A stretch of 64,000 nt of DNA from Sinonovacula constricta (GCA_007844125.1 CM017562.1:62420010-62484009), one strand, 5' to 3'. Positions 36,901 to 43,108 are shown, counted from the stretch's first letter. The notes: generated by a model from the sequence alone, not told the origin. Program-made: numbers and translations.

Positions 36901-38508
36901 CACTGATGTCCAATCGCAAAAACCTAAGTACCTGGTATGAAAAAAATGAATGAGAACATTTCAACAGTCGTGAAAACAAAACATTTCTGAAATTGAGATT
37001 TAAATTCATATACAATGCTAAATACTGGATGAATTTCTGGTAGTACCAGTGATCTCAACATGTGTATGTTATTGATAAGTAGATCTACATTTGTTCAAAT
37101 TGAAATATGGTATACAAGTAACAAGACTCCTAAGTACCAGAAAAAATTATTTATTTTCTGATGACTCCAGATGACTTAGGGTTTGAGAGTTCAGATACAG
37201 ACAATGACACATGTCTCATGAATGTGCCATGTCTAAGCTGGCATCCCCTTTATAAATAAAAGAATAAAAGCATGACTTGAAATACTACTTCTTTTTTTGT
37301 GTGTCAAAATGCCAATATCATGCTGGTCCAGTAAAATTTGGTATGGTCCAGTAGATATTGCAAGCTTGGTGGACCAAAGGTCCTGTTTTTTTAAATTTCT
37401 TTTGTGAAGACTGAAACAATAATATAATGAATGATTTAACAGTATTTCACGCCCGCCCGACACGAACGATGCTTATGGATGTGTCCAAAACAAATTTTAG
37501 GCATCCCTTATATTTTATATCATTATATCAATAGCTTCTGTATGTTGTTATTTCACTTGACTATCCAAAAAGGTAAAACAAAAAAAATCATTGTTGGCCT
37601 CATTTAAATAATTTTCCAACATTTAAAAGTGTCACTAATGCCACTAATACAGTTCTTACATCTATGTATTCCATTAATTCTTGCCTATGTCAAGGCCATT
37701 TTTCCCTGCAGAGTACACAAACCTTCAAACTTTGAGAATGACATACATTTCTGGGACAAAAATTAAGTAGAATTTATGAGTTGTTCATTTTCTGAGTATT
37801 TGGTGGATAAGCCTGCAGGTGGCTGGTTAGCTCAGTAGAAAGAGCTCCAGAACGGTGATCCGGGGGTCGTGGGTTTGATCCCCACATCGGGCACTCACTT
37901 TTCCCTTGAAATACTTTATTCATATTATTGTTAAAGAAGTGTTTAGGACAGTCCTTGTGTTAAAAAATGGCATTTTTAACATATAGTAACTATACCATTT
38001 GTAGTAGGACTAAGAAGCATAGTTATTAAAGCATAATTAATAAGAAACAAAAGACAAATTCATTGCATGTAACATGTGTGTCCTTAATTTCTTATGATTT
38101 TAACTAAATTGAAATCAAAGTTTGTTTCCTGCCTTATGTAGTCAGTATTGACTTTTGGCAGTACAAAGTTGAAGTTGAAGTGTTTCCAACGACATAACTG
38201 ATTGTTACCTCTTCAACAGATTCTTCATAGCCGGGGGGTAAAATTGGTCCAAACACAGGAATTGTAGAGCCTTTGGCCAAGTCCTTCATTTCTATATCTA
38301 TATCGTCCAGAGTATCAAAGTTAGTGGTGGGGTGGTCATTTGTAAGTATAGCAACAGCATCATTCAAGCTGTTCTTGGCCAATCTGAGGGCTTTCCTTAC
38401 GTCCAACTCGCTAGGAAACCCCATGCATAACAGGGTTTGCACGTGTTCCTCGTCAATTTCCGTATTTGCAACCTGGTAGTTATTTGACATTTCTCTATTA
38501 TTTGTCAT
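3828..38508 (-). CDS. USP24: USP24 orthologue, 5' half (17 coding exons in window, gene runs off left edge)
   Basis: Ubiquitin-specific protease 24 belongs to the C19 cysteine deubiquitinases; mammalian USP24 trims ubiquitin from nuclear and cytosolic regulators. Joined exons give about 764 residues that align in order with the first ~870 of the roughly 2,600-residue human protein: UBA domain (about 20-60), then helical scaffold blocks such as TNLYELEGRVFAEHWSIPYK, VKLLCM-like and EEHLTIL-like segments. The USP catalytic domain is not in the window. Exons from 5' to 3': 38209-38508, 23924-24119, 20430-20497, 19405-19548, 17001-17159, 16398-16463, 14803-14943, 14292-14454, 13889-14009, 9473-9576, 8947-9045, 8264-8359, 5783-5945, 5190-5270, 4819-4968, 4234-4365, 3828-3939. 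All junctions are GT-AG and phases agree except for one surplus base in each of exons 8 and 13. A short human segment between exons 13 and 14 was not found. Confidence 0.93.
4234..4365 (-). CDS. USP24: USP24 exon 16
   Basis: 132 nt, 44 codons, phase 0 to 0; acceptor GTTTCAG|TATGTG, donor AAGGAG|GTACAC. Contains LYLQWSRCKEIWSALVAS, matching human LYLGWNRAKEIWECLVTG. Confidence 0.95.
4819..4968 (-). CDS. USP24: USP24 exon 15
   Basis: 150 nt, 50 codons, phase 0 to 0; acceptor TTACACAG|GGTTAC, donor TCTGAG|GTCTGT. Reads DLNKNFDIIKLVTQSLVKCH and ESTLVDGKYPHSE, matching human DLKKNFEIVKLVTGSLIACH and GSTLVDGRYTYRE. Confidence 0.95.
5190..5270 (-). CDS. USP24: USP24 exon 14
   Basis: 81 nt, 27 codons, phase 0 to 0; acceptor CATTCAG|GGTGTG, donor GACAAG|GTATGT. 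Reads VLPALKQLHQLAKNIVKN, matching human VVPALRQLHEITRSFIKQ. Human USP24 has about 25 extra residues just before this block; I could not find them between 5271 and 5782. Confidence 0.87.
5783..5945 (-). CDS. USP24: USP24 exon 13, one surplus base at its 5' edge (frame break)
   Basis: Acceptor GTTCCCAG|ATTCC, donor AAAAAG|GTAAAA. The reading frame after the first three bases gives LQLLWDLSHLPVLSTHLIEL and then DEHLAILNDSYSVKEQVKR, matching human LDVLWELAHLP and EEHLTILSDAYAVKEAIKR. Length is 163 nt where phase 0 to 0 needs 162. Intronic copies of the same exon edge (for example near 6795 and 6030) read ATC-CTA or ATC-ATA rather than ATTCCTA, so the extra base is the doubled A at about 5943-5944 on the plus strand. 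Error or real allele cannot be settled here. Confidence 0.88.
5946..6900 (-). repeat. Degenerate array of exon 13 edge copies in intron 12
   Basis: Units of about 90-130 bp each carry, on the minus strand, a CCCAG or CCCAAG acceptor-like end, the first ~45 nt of exon 13 (ATCCTACAACTGCTGTGGGA type) and then TGATGTTTACATGGTGTTTAC. Copies are visible at about 5946-6090, 6070-6140, 6420-6560, 6600-6680, 6690-6780 and 6780-6880. They can encode the LQLLW-L-HL start of the exon but lack its remainder and a good donor. The array arose by tandem duplication across the intron 12/exon 13 boundary. One copy is split by a SINE. Confidence 0.8.
6139..6418 (-). mobile_element. tRNA-derived SINE, family A (copy 1)
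   Basis: Reverse complement of the element at 63440-63712, about 85% alike by eye. The tRNA-like head contains GTTCGAACTCC (box B-like), followed by a body with GGGGCTAAGGGGACAGCATT and a 3' hairpin around ATCGGCAAAAATGCCGG. A 9-bp duplication AGCAGTAGG flanks it (6130-6138 and 6419-6427). It sits inside one exon 13-derived repeat, so it inserted after that array expanded. Confidence 0.88.
6895..7560. repeat. 50-bp minisatellite in USP24 intron 12, about 13 copies
   Basis: GGTGGGATTATAAAGGTATG recurs every 50 bp (for example at 7205 and 7255), with variants of about 44-46 bp lacking GGAT. Two subtypes alternate: AACCCATGTAATCCATCA and AGCCCACAAAATCCATCA. It adjoins the exon 13-edge array and shares its AACAGGTGAACCCATGTAA stretch, so it probably grew out of it. 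Confidence 0.92.
8264..8359 (-). CDS. USP24: USP24 exon 12
   Basis: 96 nt, 32 codons, phase 0 to 0; acceptor TTTTCAG|AAATGG, donor AATCAG|GTAATT. Contains REKLLSLIGKIGRDAK, aligned to human RQKLLSLIGRIGREAR. Confidence 0.93.
8947..9045 (-). CDS. USP24: USP24 exon 11
   Basis: 99 nt, 33 codons, phase 0 to 0; acceptor TCTCAG|ACAAAC, donor CAGAAG|GTGAGA. Reads NVIDNIHSVIAAAAVKFDPN, almost the same as human TVIENIHTIIAAAAVKFNSD. Confidence 0.95.
9473..9576 (-). CDS. USP24: USP24 exon 10
   Basis: 104 nt, phase 1 in, phase 0 out; acceptor TTTGCAG|GTAAC, donor ATGCAG|GTTGCT. Reads GNIDQAQYCDKIKGIVDFLG and ends LTQIWKMQ, matching human GNIDQAQYCDRIKGIIELLG and LTKIWKIQ. Its acceptor junction is reiterated in the adjoining 50-bp intronic array. 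Confidence 0.95.
9577..10275 (-). repeat. 50-bp minisatellite seeded at the exon 10 acceptor, about 14 copies
   Basis: The plus-strand unit contains TTTACCTGCACATAAACAATC every 50 bp (for example 9676, 9726 and 9776). On the minus strand each unit reads TTGTTTATGTGCAG followed by GTAAA, a copy of the true exon 10 junction TTTGCAG|GTAAC. The first unit directly abuts exon 10. The array therefore presents a row of acceptor-like CAG sites each followed at once by a donor-like GTAAA. Confidence 0.88.
10380..11470. repeat. 35-38-bp minisatellite in USP24 intron 9, about 30 copies
   Basis: AAACCACCTTTCAACTGTTA repeats with spacings of 35-38 bp set by the linkers CTCCACA, CTTCCCACAG and CTCCACACAG. 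The last unit (AAACCACCCTTCAATTGTCAG) runs into the transposase remnant, so the array was probably seeded from its 5' flank. Confidence 0.92.
11490..12430 (+). pseudogene. Decayed Tigger/pogo-type transposase
   Basis: Broken plus-strand reading frames match the CENP-B/DDE_1 transposase family: FQQELESRLLEWLQDWRAQK resembles the CENP-B helix-turn-helix; HYDLSQI..NQTPLKIDL and STINTKGG resemble the start of the DDE domain; LPPYIEFMWKTLPKG, DDHVILDMVRTV and IAIIPGGLTSILQSIDV follow in order. The usual first acidic residue (MDQTP) is replaced by Asn, a stop replaces the tryptophan after VRTV, and frames shift several times, so it is inactive. The second and third acidic positions (VLDAF, QSIDV) remain. 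Confidence 0.8.
12430..12700 (+). other. Unassigned 85-codon open stretch next to the transposase remnant
   Basis: An open frame from 12441 to 12698 is Lys/Glu-rich (for example KLFESDEDKNKLERFQRFLS). It could be the C-terminal tail of the Tigger-like transposase, whose C-terminus is poorly conserved. Its end overlaps the 145-bp family repeat, so the terminal residues are repeat-derived. No independent function can be supported. Confidence 0.3.
12655..13450 (-). repeat. 145-bp family repeat cluster, minus orientation
   Basis: Starts with GGGCCATGATGGCCCTTAAT, the family's characteristic end in reverse, followed by about five monomers with CAAGTTTGGTGAAGATTGGG, TTCACAAGGTTTTTCTAAGA and ACTTTTTGACCC phrases. 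It is the same family as 47865-51440 and 61900-62750. It lies in USP24 intron 9 and is non-coding. Confidence 0.85.
13889..14009 (-). CDS. USP24: USP24 exon 9
   Basis: 121 nt, phase 0 in, phase 1 out; acceptor TTCCAG|GTCACC, donor TTGAAG|GTATAA. Reads VTKLIEDTTSTKNPS and then WLVKNRILSLALEG, matching human VTKLIEDSTLSKS and WLVENSVLSIALEG. Confidence 0.95.
14292..14454 (-). CDS. USP24: USP24 exon 8, one surplus base (frame break)
   Basis: Acceptor GTTACAG|AAGGTC, donor AAAGAG|GTGAGT. The first part reads VSELLTSMKLLCM (human VSIPELLSAVKLLCM). The second part, in the next frame, reads LTDLRLDVALRMLKSPHFNA (human DDLRLDILLRMLKSPHFSA). Length is 163 nt where both flanking phases (0 in, 0 out) need 162. 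Read straight through, it hits TGA after TPKDTDDLD. The surplus base lies within about 14380-14405, for example in the GGG or TATATA run of the plus strand. A sequencing or assembly error is likely; an inactivating allele is possible. Confidence 0.88.
14803..14943 (-). CDS. USP24: USP24 exon 7
   Basis: 141 nt, 47 codons, phase 0 to 0; acceptor TTGTCAG|TCTATT, donor GAGAAG|GTTGGT. Reads SIAALLRPLGICAEYLNPEV and ends LDEKDFKEK, matching human SALIQPLGVCAEYLNSSVV and VEEKDLKDK. Confidence 0.95.
15330..16350. repeat. 24-bp minisatellite in USP24 intron 6, about 42 copies
   Basis: The plus-strand unit is ACTGAGGTAACCCAAGCTTA plus TACA. Because 24 is a multiple of three, one frame gives a repetitive peptide (ATEVTQAYT type) and the other strand gives LPQLYKVG repeats; neither is a gene. 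On the minus strand, the sense of USP24, each unit ends in TTACCTCAG, an acceptor-like string. The array stops about 50 bp from exon 6. Confidence 0.92.
16398..16463 (-). CDS. USP24: USP24 exon 6 (66 nt)
   Basis: 22 codons, phase 0 to 0; acceptor TGACAG|TTTGCA, donor GCTCCG|GTATGT. Reads FAMKGGFENIRKTLETEDLD, which aligns with FGELGGFAAIQAKLHSEDIE of human USP24. The 24-bp array of intron 6 starts about 50 bp beyond its donor. Confidence 0.9.
16640..16870 (-). mobile_element. tRNA-derived SINE, family B (copy 1)
   Basis: On the minus strand a tRNA-like head (GACCAAGTGGTAAGACTTGT, then GGTTTGAGTCCCGGTCGGGG) is followed by a body with TCCAGCTGACCTGCTGTGCG and GGTTTTACCCAGACATAATG, and an A/C-rich tail (AACAAACAACAAAATAATG). 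The same body occurs at 44826-44965 and 54000-54190. Confidence 0.78.
17001..17159 (-). CDS. USP24: USP24 exon 5
   Basis: 159 nt, 53 codons, phase 0 to 0. Acceptor TTGTAG|GCATTT, donor AATAGG|GTAGGT. Begins AFNPESEFHYKNKSRRDKTV and ends with DPYGWLTCLINR, matching human AFNPDNEYHFKNR and EPHGWVVDLVNK. It follows the 56-bp array of intron 4. Confidence 0.94.
17235..19215. repeat. 56-bp minisatellite filling USP24 intron 4, about 35 copies
   Basis: GGCACCTATAGCTCTCTTTA recurs with a main period of 56 bp. Longer variants carry TATGATTACAAGTGCACC or GAAGTATGAATATAGAGGCA. Subtypes are clustered rather than random, which suggests local block duplication. The array occupies nearly 90% of the intron between exons 4 and 5. 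Confidence 0.93.
19232..19290 (-). other. Candidate cryptic or poison exon in USP24 intron 4
   Basis: On the minus strand TTTCCAG precedes a 59-nt segment that ends at CAATGG|GTAAGT, a strong donor. Inserted between exons 4 and 5 it would read LLLYLL and then TAG in frame, and 59 is not a multiple of three. It lies just outside the 56-bp array and has no counterpart in USP24. This is a splice-signal observation only; no expression evidence is available. Confidence 0.25.
19405..19548 (-). CDS. USP24: USP24 exon 4
   Basis: 144 nt, 48 codons, phase 0 to 0. Acceptor GTCAG|CTGATG, donor ACTG|GTGAGT. Contains AVHRWNTEIQEGINNMLQLL, matching the human AVHKWGTEIHEGIYNMLMLL segment of the helical scaffold. 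Confidence 0.95.
19735..20015 (-). repeat. 145-bp family fragment, minus orientation
   Basis: About two monomers with ATCATTCTCCTGAAGACAAG, GCATCAATTAACTTAAGAGT and ACCTCTAGTGTGTTCACAAG. The order matches the start of the 12655-13450 copy. Intronic. Confidence 0.75.
20430..20497 (-). CDS. USP24: USP24 exon 3 (68 nt)
   Basis: Acceptor TTTTAG|GTTTAATGG, donor TCAAAG|GTGAGT. Entering in phase 1 it reads GLMDNDENCMRFIDRVMTD, aligned to GLSESDENCRRFMDRCMPE of human USP24, and leaves in phase 0. Phase continuity with both neighbours supports the call. Confidence 0.93.
20498..21993. other. Intronic sequence, nothing recognised
   Basis: AT-rich part of USP24 intron 2 between exon 3 and the TTAA element. 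On the minus strand an open stretch from 22075 to 21785 crosses the element border; it contains VILTHYENNILEESYILQ followed by GTTATT, which could be a donor, but no homology is recognised and no acceptor fits well. Otherwise I see no gene, RNA or repeat array. Confidence 0.5.
21998..23129. mobile_element. TTAA-flanked non-autonomous DNA element (piggyBac- or Sola3-like)
   Basis: GGTTACTGGATAGTGAC starts the left end and is exactly inverted at the right end; similarity continues to about 24 bp with one mismatch. TTAA abuts both ends (21994-21997 and 23130-23133). Just inside the left end is a perfect palindrome CGTCTGCGCAGACG followed by GATCGCGCAG. The interior holds three degenerate ~175-bp units around AAAATCTACCTTTTTTGTT and TTCTATCTATATGTGAAGTT. 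There is no transposase. TTAA duplications are known for piggyBac and Sola3; which one applies is not decided. Confidence 0.78.
23134..23923. other. Intronic sequence, nothing recognised
   Basis: AT-rich end of USP24 intron 2 between the TTAA element and exon 2, with a short TA microsatellite near 23290-23310. No gene or repeat array seen. Confidence 0.6.
23924..24119 (-). CDS. USP24: USP24 exon 2
   Basis: 196 nt, residues 101-165 plus one base. Acceptor TTTTTCAG|ACC at 24119; donor GCTG|GTACATTC at 23924. Encodes TNLYELEGRVFAEHWSIPYK followed by KEESLGKCLIAAARLAEAG, nearly identical in pattern to human USP24. The 85-bp satellite begins only about 100 bp upstream of this acceptor. Confidence 0.95.
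24225..27490. repeat. 85-bp satellite in USP24 intron 1, about 38 copies
   Basis: GAGTAGCTGACCAACATACA repeats every 85 bp with high identity; occasional 81-83-bp copies lack a GACA or CA. Two 137-codon open stretches on the minus strand (26503-26916 and 27011-27424) are the same six-monomer block displaced by 508 bp, so blocks as well as monomers were duplicated. The array begins about 100 bp upstream of the exon 2 acceptor. ORFs within it (MLVSYSVCQSHGLSVSCCIY type) are by-products. Confidence 0.95.
27490..29815. repeat. 41-bp satellite in USP24 intron 1, about 57 copies
   Basis: AGACTGCATGACTGATTAGA then CTAACCAAGAGACAGACCAT recurs every 41 bp; the main variants are CCCGACTGAT for CATGACTGAT and GACCCAG for AACCAAG. 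It directly abuts the 85-bp array and shares GACAGACTGA- and ACCATAAGACTG-like strings with it. Confidence 0.95.
29815..30225. repeat. Degenerate transition between the 41-bp and 29-bp satellites
   Basis: Irregular units of about 40-50 bp mix phrases of the neighbouring arrays, for example GACAGACTGAGTAGATTGAC and CCAACAGACAGACC. This looks like an older border zone with less homogenisation. Confidence 0.75.
30225..34685. repeat. 29-bp satellite with higher-order structure in USP24 intron 1, about 154 copies
   Basis: The unit GACAGACTGAGTATACTGAC plus CATGAGAAT recurs every 29 bp; variation is concentrated in GTATACT/GTAGACT and GAAT/GACC/GATT/GATC. Since 29 is not divisible by three, all three minus-strand frames cycle through one 29-residue peptide (MVSILSLSVSWSVYSVC type) and none has a stop, giving spurious ORFs up to 1,514 codons. 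Blocks repeat at 203 bp (7 units: 33449, 33652, 33855), 493 bp (17 units: 34011, 34504) and 1,044 bp (36 units: 31031, 32075). Confidence 0.96.
34686..37820. other. Intronic sequence of USP24 intron 1, nothing recognised
   Basis: The first ~70 bp is decayed 29/41-bp satellite (GACCAACAGACAGACCAGAA). The rest is AT-rich unique sequence with a short direct repeat AATGTTAACAACTAT near 36400 and no supported exon, RNA or element. Confidence 0.6.
37821..37893 (+). tRNA. tRNA-like sequence (pseudogene or SINE head)
   Basis: Box A-like TTAGCTCAGTAG and box B-like GGTTTGATCCC are at the right spacing. The acceptor stem (GGCTGGT with ATCGGGC) pairs at six of seven positions, D stem GCTC/GAGC, T stem GTGGG/CCCAC. 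The anticodon stem has one mismatch and position 33 is C rather than T; the nominal anticodon is GGT. There is no clear pol III terminator before ordinary sequence, although CTTTTCCC lies just downstream. A working tRNA is doubtful. Confidence 0.35.
38209..38508 (-). CDS. USP24: USP24 exon 1: start codon and UBA domain
   Basis: 300 nt, 100 codons, residues 1-100, ending phase 0 at GAG|GTAACA. The ATG at 38506-38508 has A at -3. The UBA domain spans about residues 18-60 and includes VQTLLCMGFPSELDVRKALR, with the MGF loop that contacts ubiquitin in UBA folds. The start of human USP24 matches closely (TLLCMGF...RKALRLAKN). An acidic linker with DDIDIEMKD and a proline-rich tail follow. A second ATG at codon 7 is possible but the first is in good context. 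Confidence 0.93.
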
Positions 38509-39995
38509 TGTTTATGCTGTCATTAATATATCCTTTTAACAGTTTGCAAAGTTTCAAACGATCATGAGAACGAAAGTCGAAACTCCGCCATTTTGAGTGT
38601 GGAAATGGGTTTAAGAGAGCGATATAGGGGAGATAACCCTCGGGTTTGTGCGCGGCCTTGACACGCCTATTTCGTAGGTTATACTGAATGATAACTTAAA
38701 TTTCCTGGACGTTTTCTTTATGATTATAATAAATTATTTTGTTAAAAGGTACAATAAAAATAATATAAACGTTAATTAGCGTTAATTCTTTTTGACGAGG
38801 GACTCAATAAAAAGAAAGCAGAGAACCAGTGCTGTAATCAAGTATAATGCCAAGTTGTTATAGTCTGGTGGAATTATTAAAATAAAGGTTAAATAACGCT
38901 TCTAAGCAATATTATCTCATTTACATTCAAATTAAATACACTGGATATAGGGCTTGAATATCCGCGATGAAAGTGGAGATGGTCAGAAATGTTTTTCAGT
39001 AGATATAAACATTTAAATTTATCGACTGATAACCCTAATCACATGACATTTATGCTTGCATACTGTAGAAAAGCTCTGCAACAAACATTTTTTATATCAT
39101 GAATATCTTTCTTACTTAATGTTAGCAAGAAATGCCAAGCAATGAAATTTGTGTTGAGACTCAATTTAGGTTGTAATTACCTTCTACTCCATTTTCACAC
39201 GTGTAACACCACACAAACAATTAATATGTTTCTAAAGTTAATAATATTTTAAAAAAAACACACACACACACAAAAACAACAACAATAATTGTAGTCGGCT
39301 AGACGACATCAAATAGCTTAAAAATTTATGCTTATCTAAATCTGGATCTTAATATTAAACACGCTCCAGTAGATCTTAATTTGCGACCATGCGTGATATA
39401 ATTTTATATATAGTAACAATCACTTTGATTGCTTTTTGTGTAAAAGTATCACGTGCGCAATAGTATCACAGTTTTATAACTACTGATCTATAATATGTTT
39501 AAATAGTCACTTTTCTAGACTCACTTCTGGAATGTTTAATATAATTGGATCTTTAATCTTAATTAGCTAGTAAATAACAAATTTCCAATGTACCCTGTAG
39601 TTAAAGAGTGAACCATGTATTAATTATATCAATAAACACGTGGTGCGTTATCGCAAGAAGTCCTTTCTCATTAAACGCGGCTAATTTCTTCTCAAATCAT
39701 TTTAGTTCTTTAGATATTTTGGCAAACGCCCCGGCAATATAATTTGCACGTGCCTTTGACCTGATCAGTTTGTCCTAGATACGACAGTCGTCAAGGAACT
39801 AGTAATTTGCTAGTAATCTAATTAAACTTTTGGTTTAAACATGAAGCAAAAACATTGAAAAGTTTTTTAACTACGATCTAGAGCGTGACCCTTCATTTCT
39901 GTGATATGAAAGTATGTTTGTCTGTTGTACGGTAGATTGCAAGTGTGTGTTCGTGTATCCCGCCGTTAGATGTGTACCTTGCTCCCAGAATTCCG
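38509..39995. other. Intergenic region between USP24 and NCOA6
   Basis: The first 150 bp is relatively CG-rich (TGTGCGCGGCCTTGACACG) and probably holds the USP24 promoter and 5' UTR. The rest is AT-rich unique sequence with a short CA microsatellite near 39260. No gene is supported; a 90-codon minus-strand open stretch at 39871-40143 overlaps the inferred NCOA6 promoter and has no recognisable content. Confidence 0.55.
38584..38594 (-). promoter_or_regulatory. YY1-like site just upstream of USP24
   Basis: The minus strand reads AAAATGGCGGA, the core of the YY1 motif, about 80 bp 5' of the USP24 start codon. In animal promoters this motif commonly lies just downstream of the transcription start in the sense orientation, which fits USP24 here. 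No TATA box is evident. Confidence 0.5.
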
Positions 39996-40004
39996 TGTGT
40001 AGTA

Positions 40005-40038
40005 GCGCATGCGTCGTGATGGTATTGCAAATGGCGGC
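40005..40038 (+). promoter_or_regulatory. NRF1-like and YY1-like sites, probable NCOA6 promoter
   Basis: GCGCATGCGT at 40005-40014 is an NRF1-type palindrome, and AAATGGCGGC at 40029-40038 is a YY1-type core in plus orientation. The region around them is CpG-richer than its surroundings. Downstream, CTCCACAG|GTATAA (exon end at 40105) is a possible donor for a 5' non-coding exon that would join the acceptor at 42968. The promoter role and the first exon are inference. Confidence 0.45.
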
Positions 40039-40105
40039 ACTTGTTATTGTTCCATGGCGTTGAGAAAACAAGGTCATTTCTAGGAACGTTTTATCGCCTC
40101 CACAG

Positions 40106-41839
40106 GTATAACGTAGAATTGCGAGCCGTATGAAATAGAGCACAGATCTTTAATCTTTCGATTCAATATTAGTAATGCTTGCATAAATCTATATTAGTTT
40201 CCTTTTCATTCGCTCACTTAGGGCACTGGTTGGTGAACATTTTGCAAAAAAATAGCGAAACAGATTTTAGAACAAATATTTTTAAGCCGACTTTGTCCTA
40301 TTTAACAGTAGCAAGTAAAATGTTGACATGTTACAACTATATTATTTTGTTGTTATACGTGAATGTCATGTATAAACCGACTCGAGCATTTCTCAAAACT
40401 TGCAAGTGTCGGTGTAAATAAGCGACAAAATGGTGGACGGGTTGAGGTATAATCCCTCCGTAAGGTGTGTGACAGCGTTTACCATGGTGTAATATGACAT
40501 CACCTATGGATTTTACTGTAAAAGTAGCATAGATTGCATGATTTAATACTTTCACAAACAGTTATTCCCAATTATTTTTTGCAAATTTTCAATATTCAGT
40601 AGTGTATCAAATTACCTCCCCCTGAACTTGCCTAGTTATTGGGGGTACCGTAGTTCTTGTAACATGCACAATAAGATTTATTTTGTTACATTTTGAACAT
40701 AACTTCAAGCAGTTTACTTATGTGTTTTAGATCCTCAAAGTTGTCCCCTACCCCTGCTATGGAAATCTTAAGAAATCTCTGATTTTTTATTGCAAATAAT
40801 ATGCGTGAACAGCTCAGTAACTTCATCCTACCATCTGGTTTGATCTTCATACCAAAATTTTTGCTGCACATTGTACATTTAATATGTGAAGCAGTATGTT
40901 ACCTTATTCCTTTTCTAACCTTGTCACTCCTAGCTTTAAACAGTTTAAGGATTCCATTTGTTCAATTTCATTATTATGTTATGTTTTACACCTGCACATG
41001 CTCACTAATTTTTTAAAATCTAGCATCAAAATCACACAAAACAATTTTAATGCAATGAATTTTCTACTTATCTTGGATCATGTAAGATTGTTTTTCTGGA
41101 CAACAGAGTTAAATATAAACAAATGTTATGTTTTGAGCATTATGGTCTCAATTTCCTTCTCTCTTTTTTCATGAACAACATTTACACATTTTTATTTATT
41201 TATGTCGGGCCTTGGTGGCTTACACCTCAAAATAGTGTGAACAATTAATATTTAAATAATAGAGTGTGGATTGTCTGGACACTTCTCTCTCAATAATTAA
41301 CATAGTCCGTTGTTTATATATGTCTACAACAAAATTCAAGCATCTAGCTTCTACTGCAATTTAAACTGTTGATCAAATGTTCTTGTATTGAAGACATAAA
41401 ATGTGCATTGTACACTTAGATTTTCTTCAGATTTACTTCCAGCATAAAGAATATCTATGATTTTTGTGTTATGTACTTAAAGAGACATCATTTTTTGCAC
41501 AGACGGATGCTTTATATACCCGCAGACAGTGCTTTCGGGCAATCCAGTTTATCAACATGTGAAATATATAAAAATGTTAATATATTTTGATATAGACAAT
41601 CATTGGGAATCAGAAAGTGAGAAGATTTCCATTTTACAATTACTTTTTTTTTTTAAATTGAAATGATATCTATTAGTTTCCTACCTAGCATGTTAGTATA
41701 TTCATATGTTTTATAAAAACTATTCCTGTGTTTGGCATAATCTTAGCAAATGTCACTTCATAAATGAAAGGAGGGAATAATTGCATTGACTTCAGTCTTC
41801 TATGTATATGCTGAATTTACATGGTATTCAGCAACATTA
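40106..41839. other. Probable NCOA6 5' intron, nothing recognised
   Basis: AT-rich unique sequence. Several 60-90-codon open stretches (for example 40896-41174) have no coding character. A second candidate donor GGGTTGAG|GTATAATC lies near 40446. Confidence 0.5.
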
Positions 41840-42714
41840 CCATATTCACTCATGTAATCACCACACTTTTTACCTGATTTTATTGTTAAGGAGTTGGGGG
41901 TGCGGCCATTCTATATGTGTAGGGCCTTGGGACATTTTTCTAGAACGATTCTGCCGATTTTTAGGACGCCGTGCATTTACTTCGTGATATAACTAGATGA
42001 GCTCTCTAAATAGGACGTTGACGAACGATATTATAGAGATAGCGCCATTCTATGCTTTTCTGCTAGCAATCTAATTTAGTTCAAATATTTTGTTTAACAA
42101 TGCATTATAATATATAAACACTAACCAGCATGAACATATTCCATAATTTATAAATTACTTCCTAGTTTTATCTCTTGTATGATATTTCTGAATGTCTGCA
42201 TCATCAAACAATTTCACCCAGCTAAAAATGTCACGTGCACACTACCATGCAGATCAAAGGATTTCATAGCAGAGCCAATAAAACAACACAGCTTTGATAC
42301 AAGCCGACAATCTCTTTGAAGTTGCATTTCATAGACAGGAAATATCAATGTTAAACTCCATACAACCTGTCAATAAAACAAAATATTTCTATGAAAATAA
42401 AATGATTTAAAGTTCAAGGTCCATTCATATGTAAATAAGAATCACAATCATTGGTACAAGTTTGTACATCACCTGTTACTGTTAATTGTCACTATTTGAC
42501 ACGTTAATCTCATGTCTCAGAGCCACTAATTGACAAGTTATTCTCACCTGTCCGCTGGGCCCCCAGAGAATACTGTGACATGTCGATATAGCGTAGCTCT
42601 GCTGTATAAACTGTGCAGGCCTTTACATTGAATTAGGATTTTTTCTTCAAATTTTGCTGTCATTTTGGGGGTGCGGCAATTACAGGGGTGCGACCTTTAC
42701 ATGAGTGAATACGG
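41840..42714. mobile_element. TA-flanked MITE with 18-bp inverted ends
   Basis: CCATATTCACTCATGTAA at the left is matched in reverse by the right end (CCGTATTCACTCATGTAA on the minus strand), with one mismatch. TA stands outside both ends (41838-41839 and 42715-42716). GGGGGTGCGGCC and its inverted counterpart CCGCACCCCC lie further in. Length is 875 bp, no coding capacity. A TA duplication suggests a Tc1/mariner-like or similar source. Confidence 0.65.
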
Positions 42715-42968
42715 TATGTTTTCTGTATGGGCTGATACAATAATGTTATTTATGACAACACATAATTAACTTAAATATCCAATATTTGCTTGTATCGACT
42801 CAAGGTGAAAAAGTAAAAAACAAACTGTTAACAGTATAATCATCATATTTTTCTTTATGTGACAGGGCTTGCCTTAGTTTATTAAAACTGTTAATTCATC
42901 ATTAAATTTTTTTTAGCTGAGATGAATATTATATAAGTGTTGTTTCCATGTTGCGTTTGTGATTCCAG

Positions 42969-43108
42969 GCGACTCCAGTTGAAGATGGGTCCACAGCAGG
43001 AGGACTACATTGAGACTGTGTTCACCTGTGAGGGAGATTATAATGACCCCCATCTTCAGGATCGACTGGAAGACTTCCAGAAGTCTCTCAAGGATCTACT
43101 TCTTACAG
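42969..43108 (+). CDS. NCOA6: NCOA6 first coding exon
   Basis: Acceptor GTGATTCCAG at 42959-42968, donor CTTACAG|GTATAA. The ATG at 42985 has A at -3 and G at +4. It encodes MGPQQEDYIETVFTCEGDYN and then LQDRLEDFQKSLKDLLLT, aligned with the human IFVAFKGNIDDKDFKWKLDA region. The frame stays open upstream to the acceptor (RLQLK), so an earlier coding exon carrying the acidic N-terminus of vertebrate NCOA6 cannot be excluded. Confidence 0.85.

Noticed and set aside
37821..37893. Functional tRNA gene
   Set aside because: C at position 33, a mismatched anticodon stem and an acceptor mismatch make a decayed tRNA or SINE head more likely; listed only as tRNA-like.
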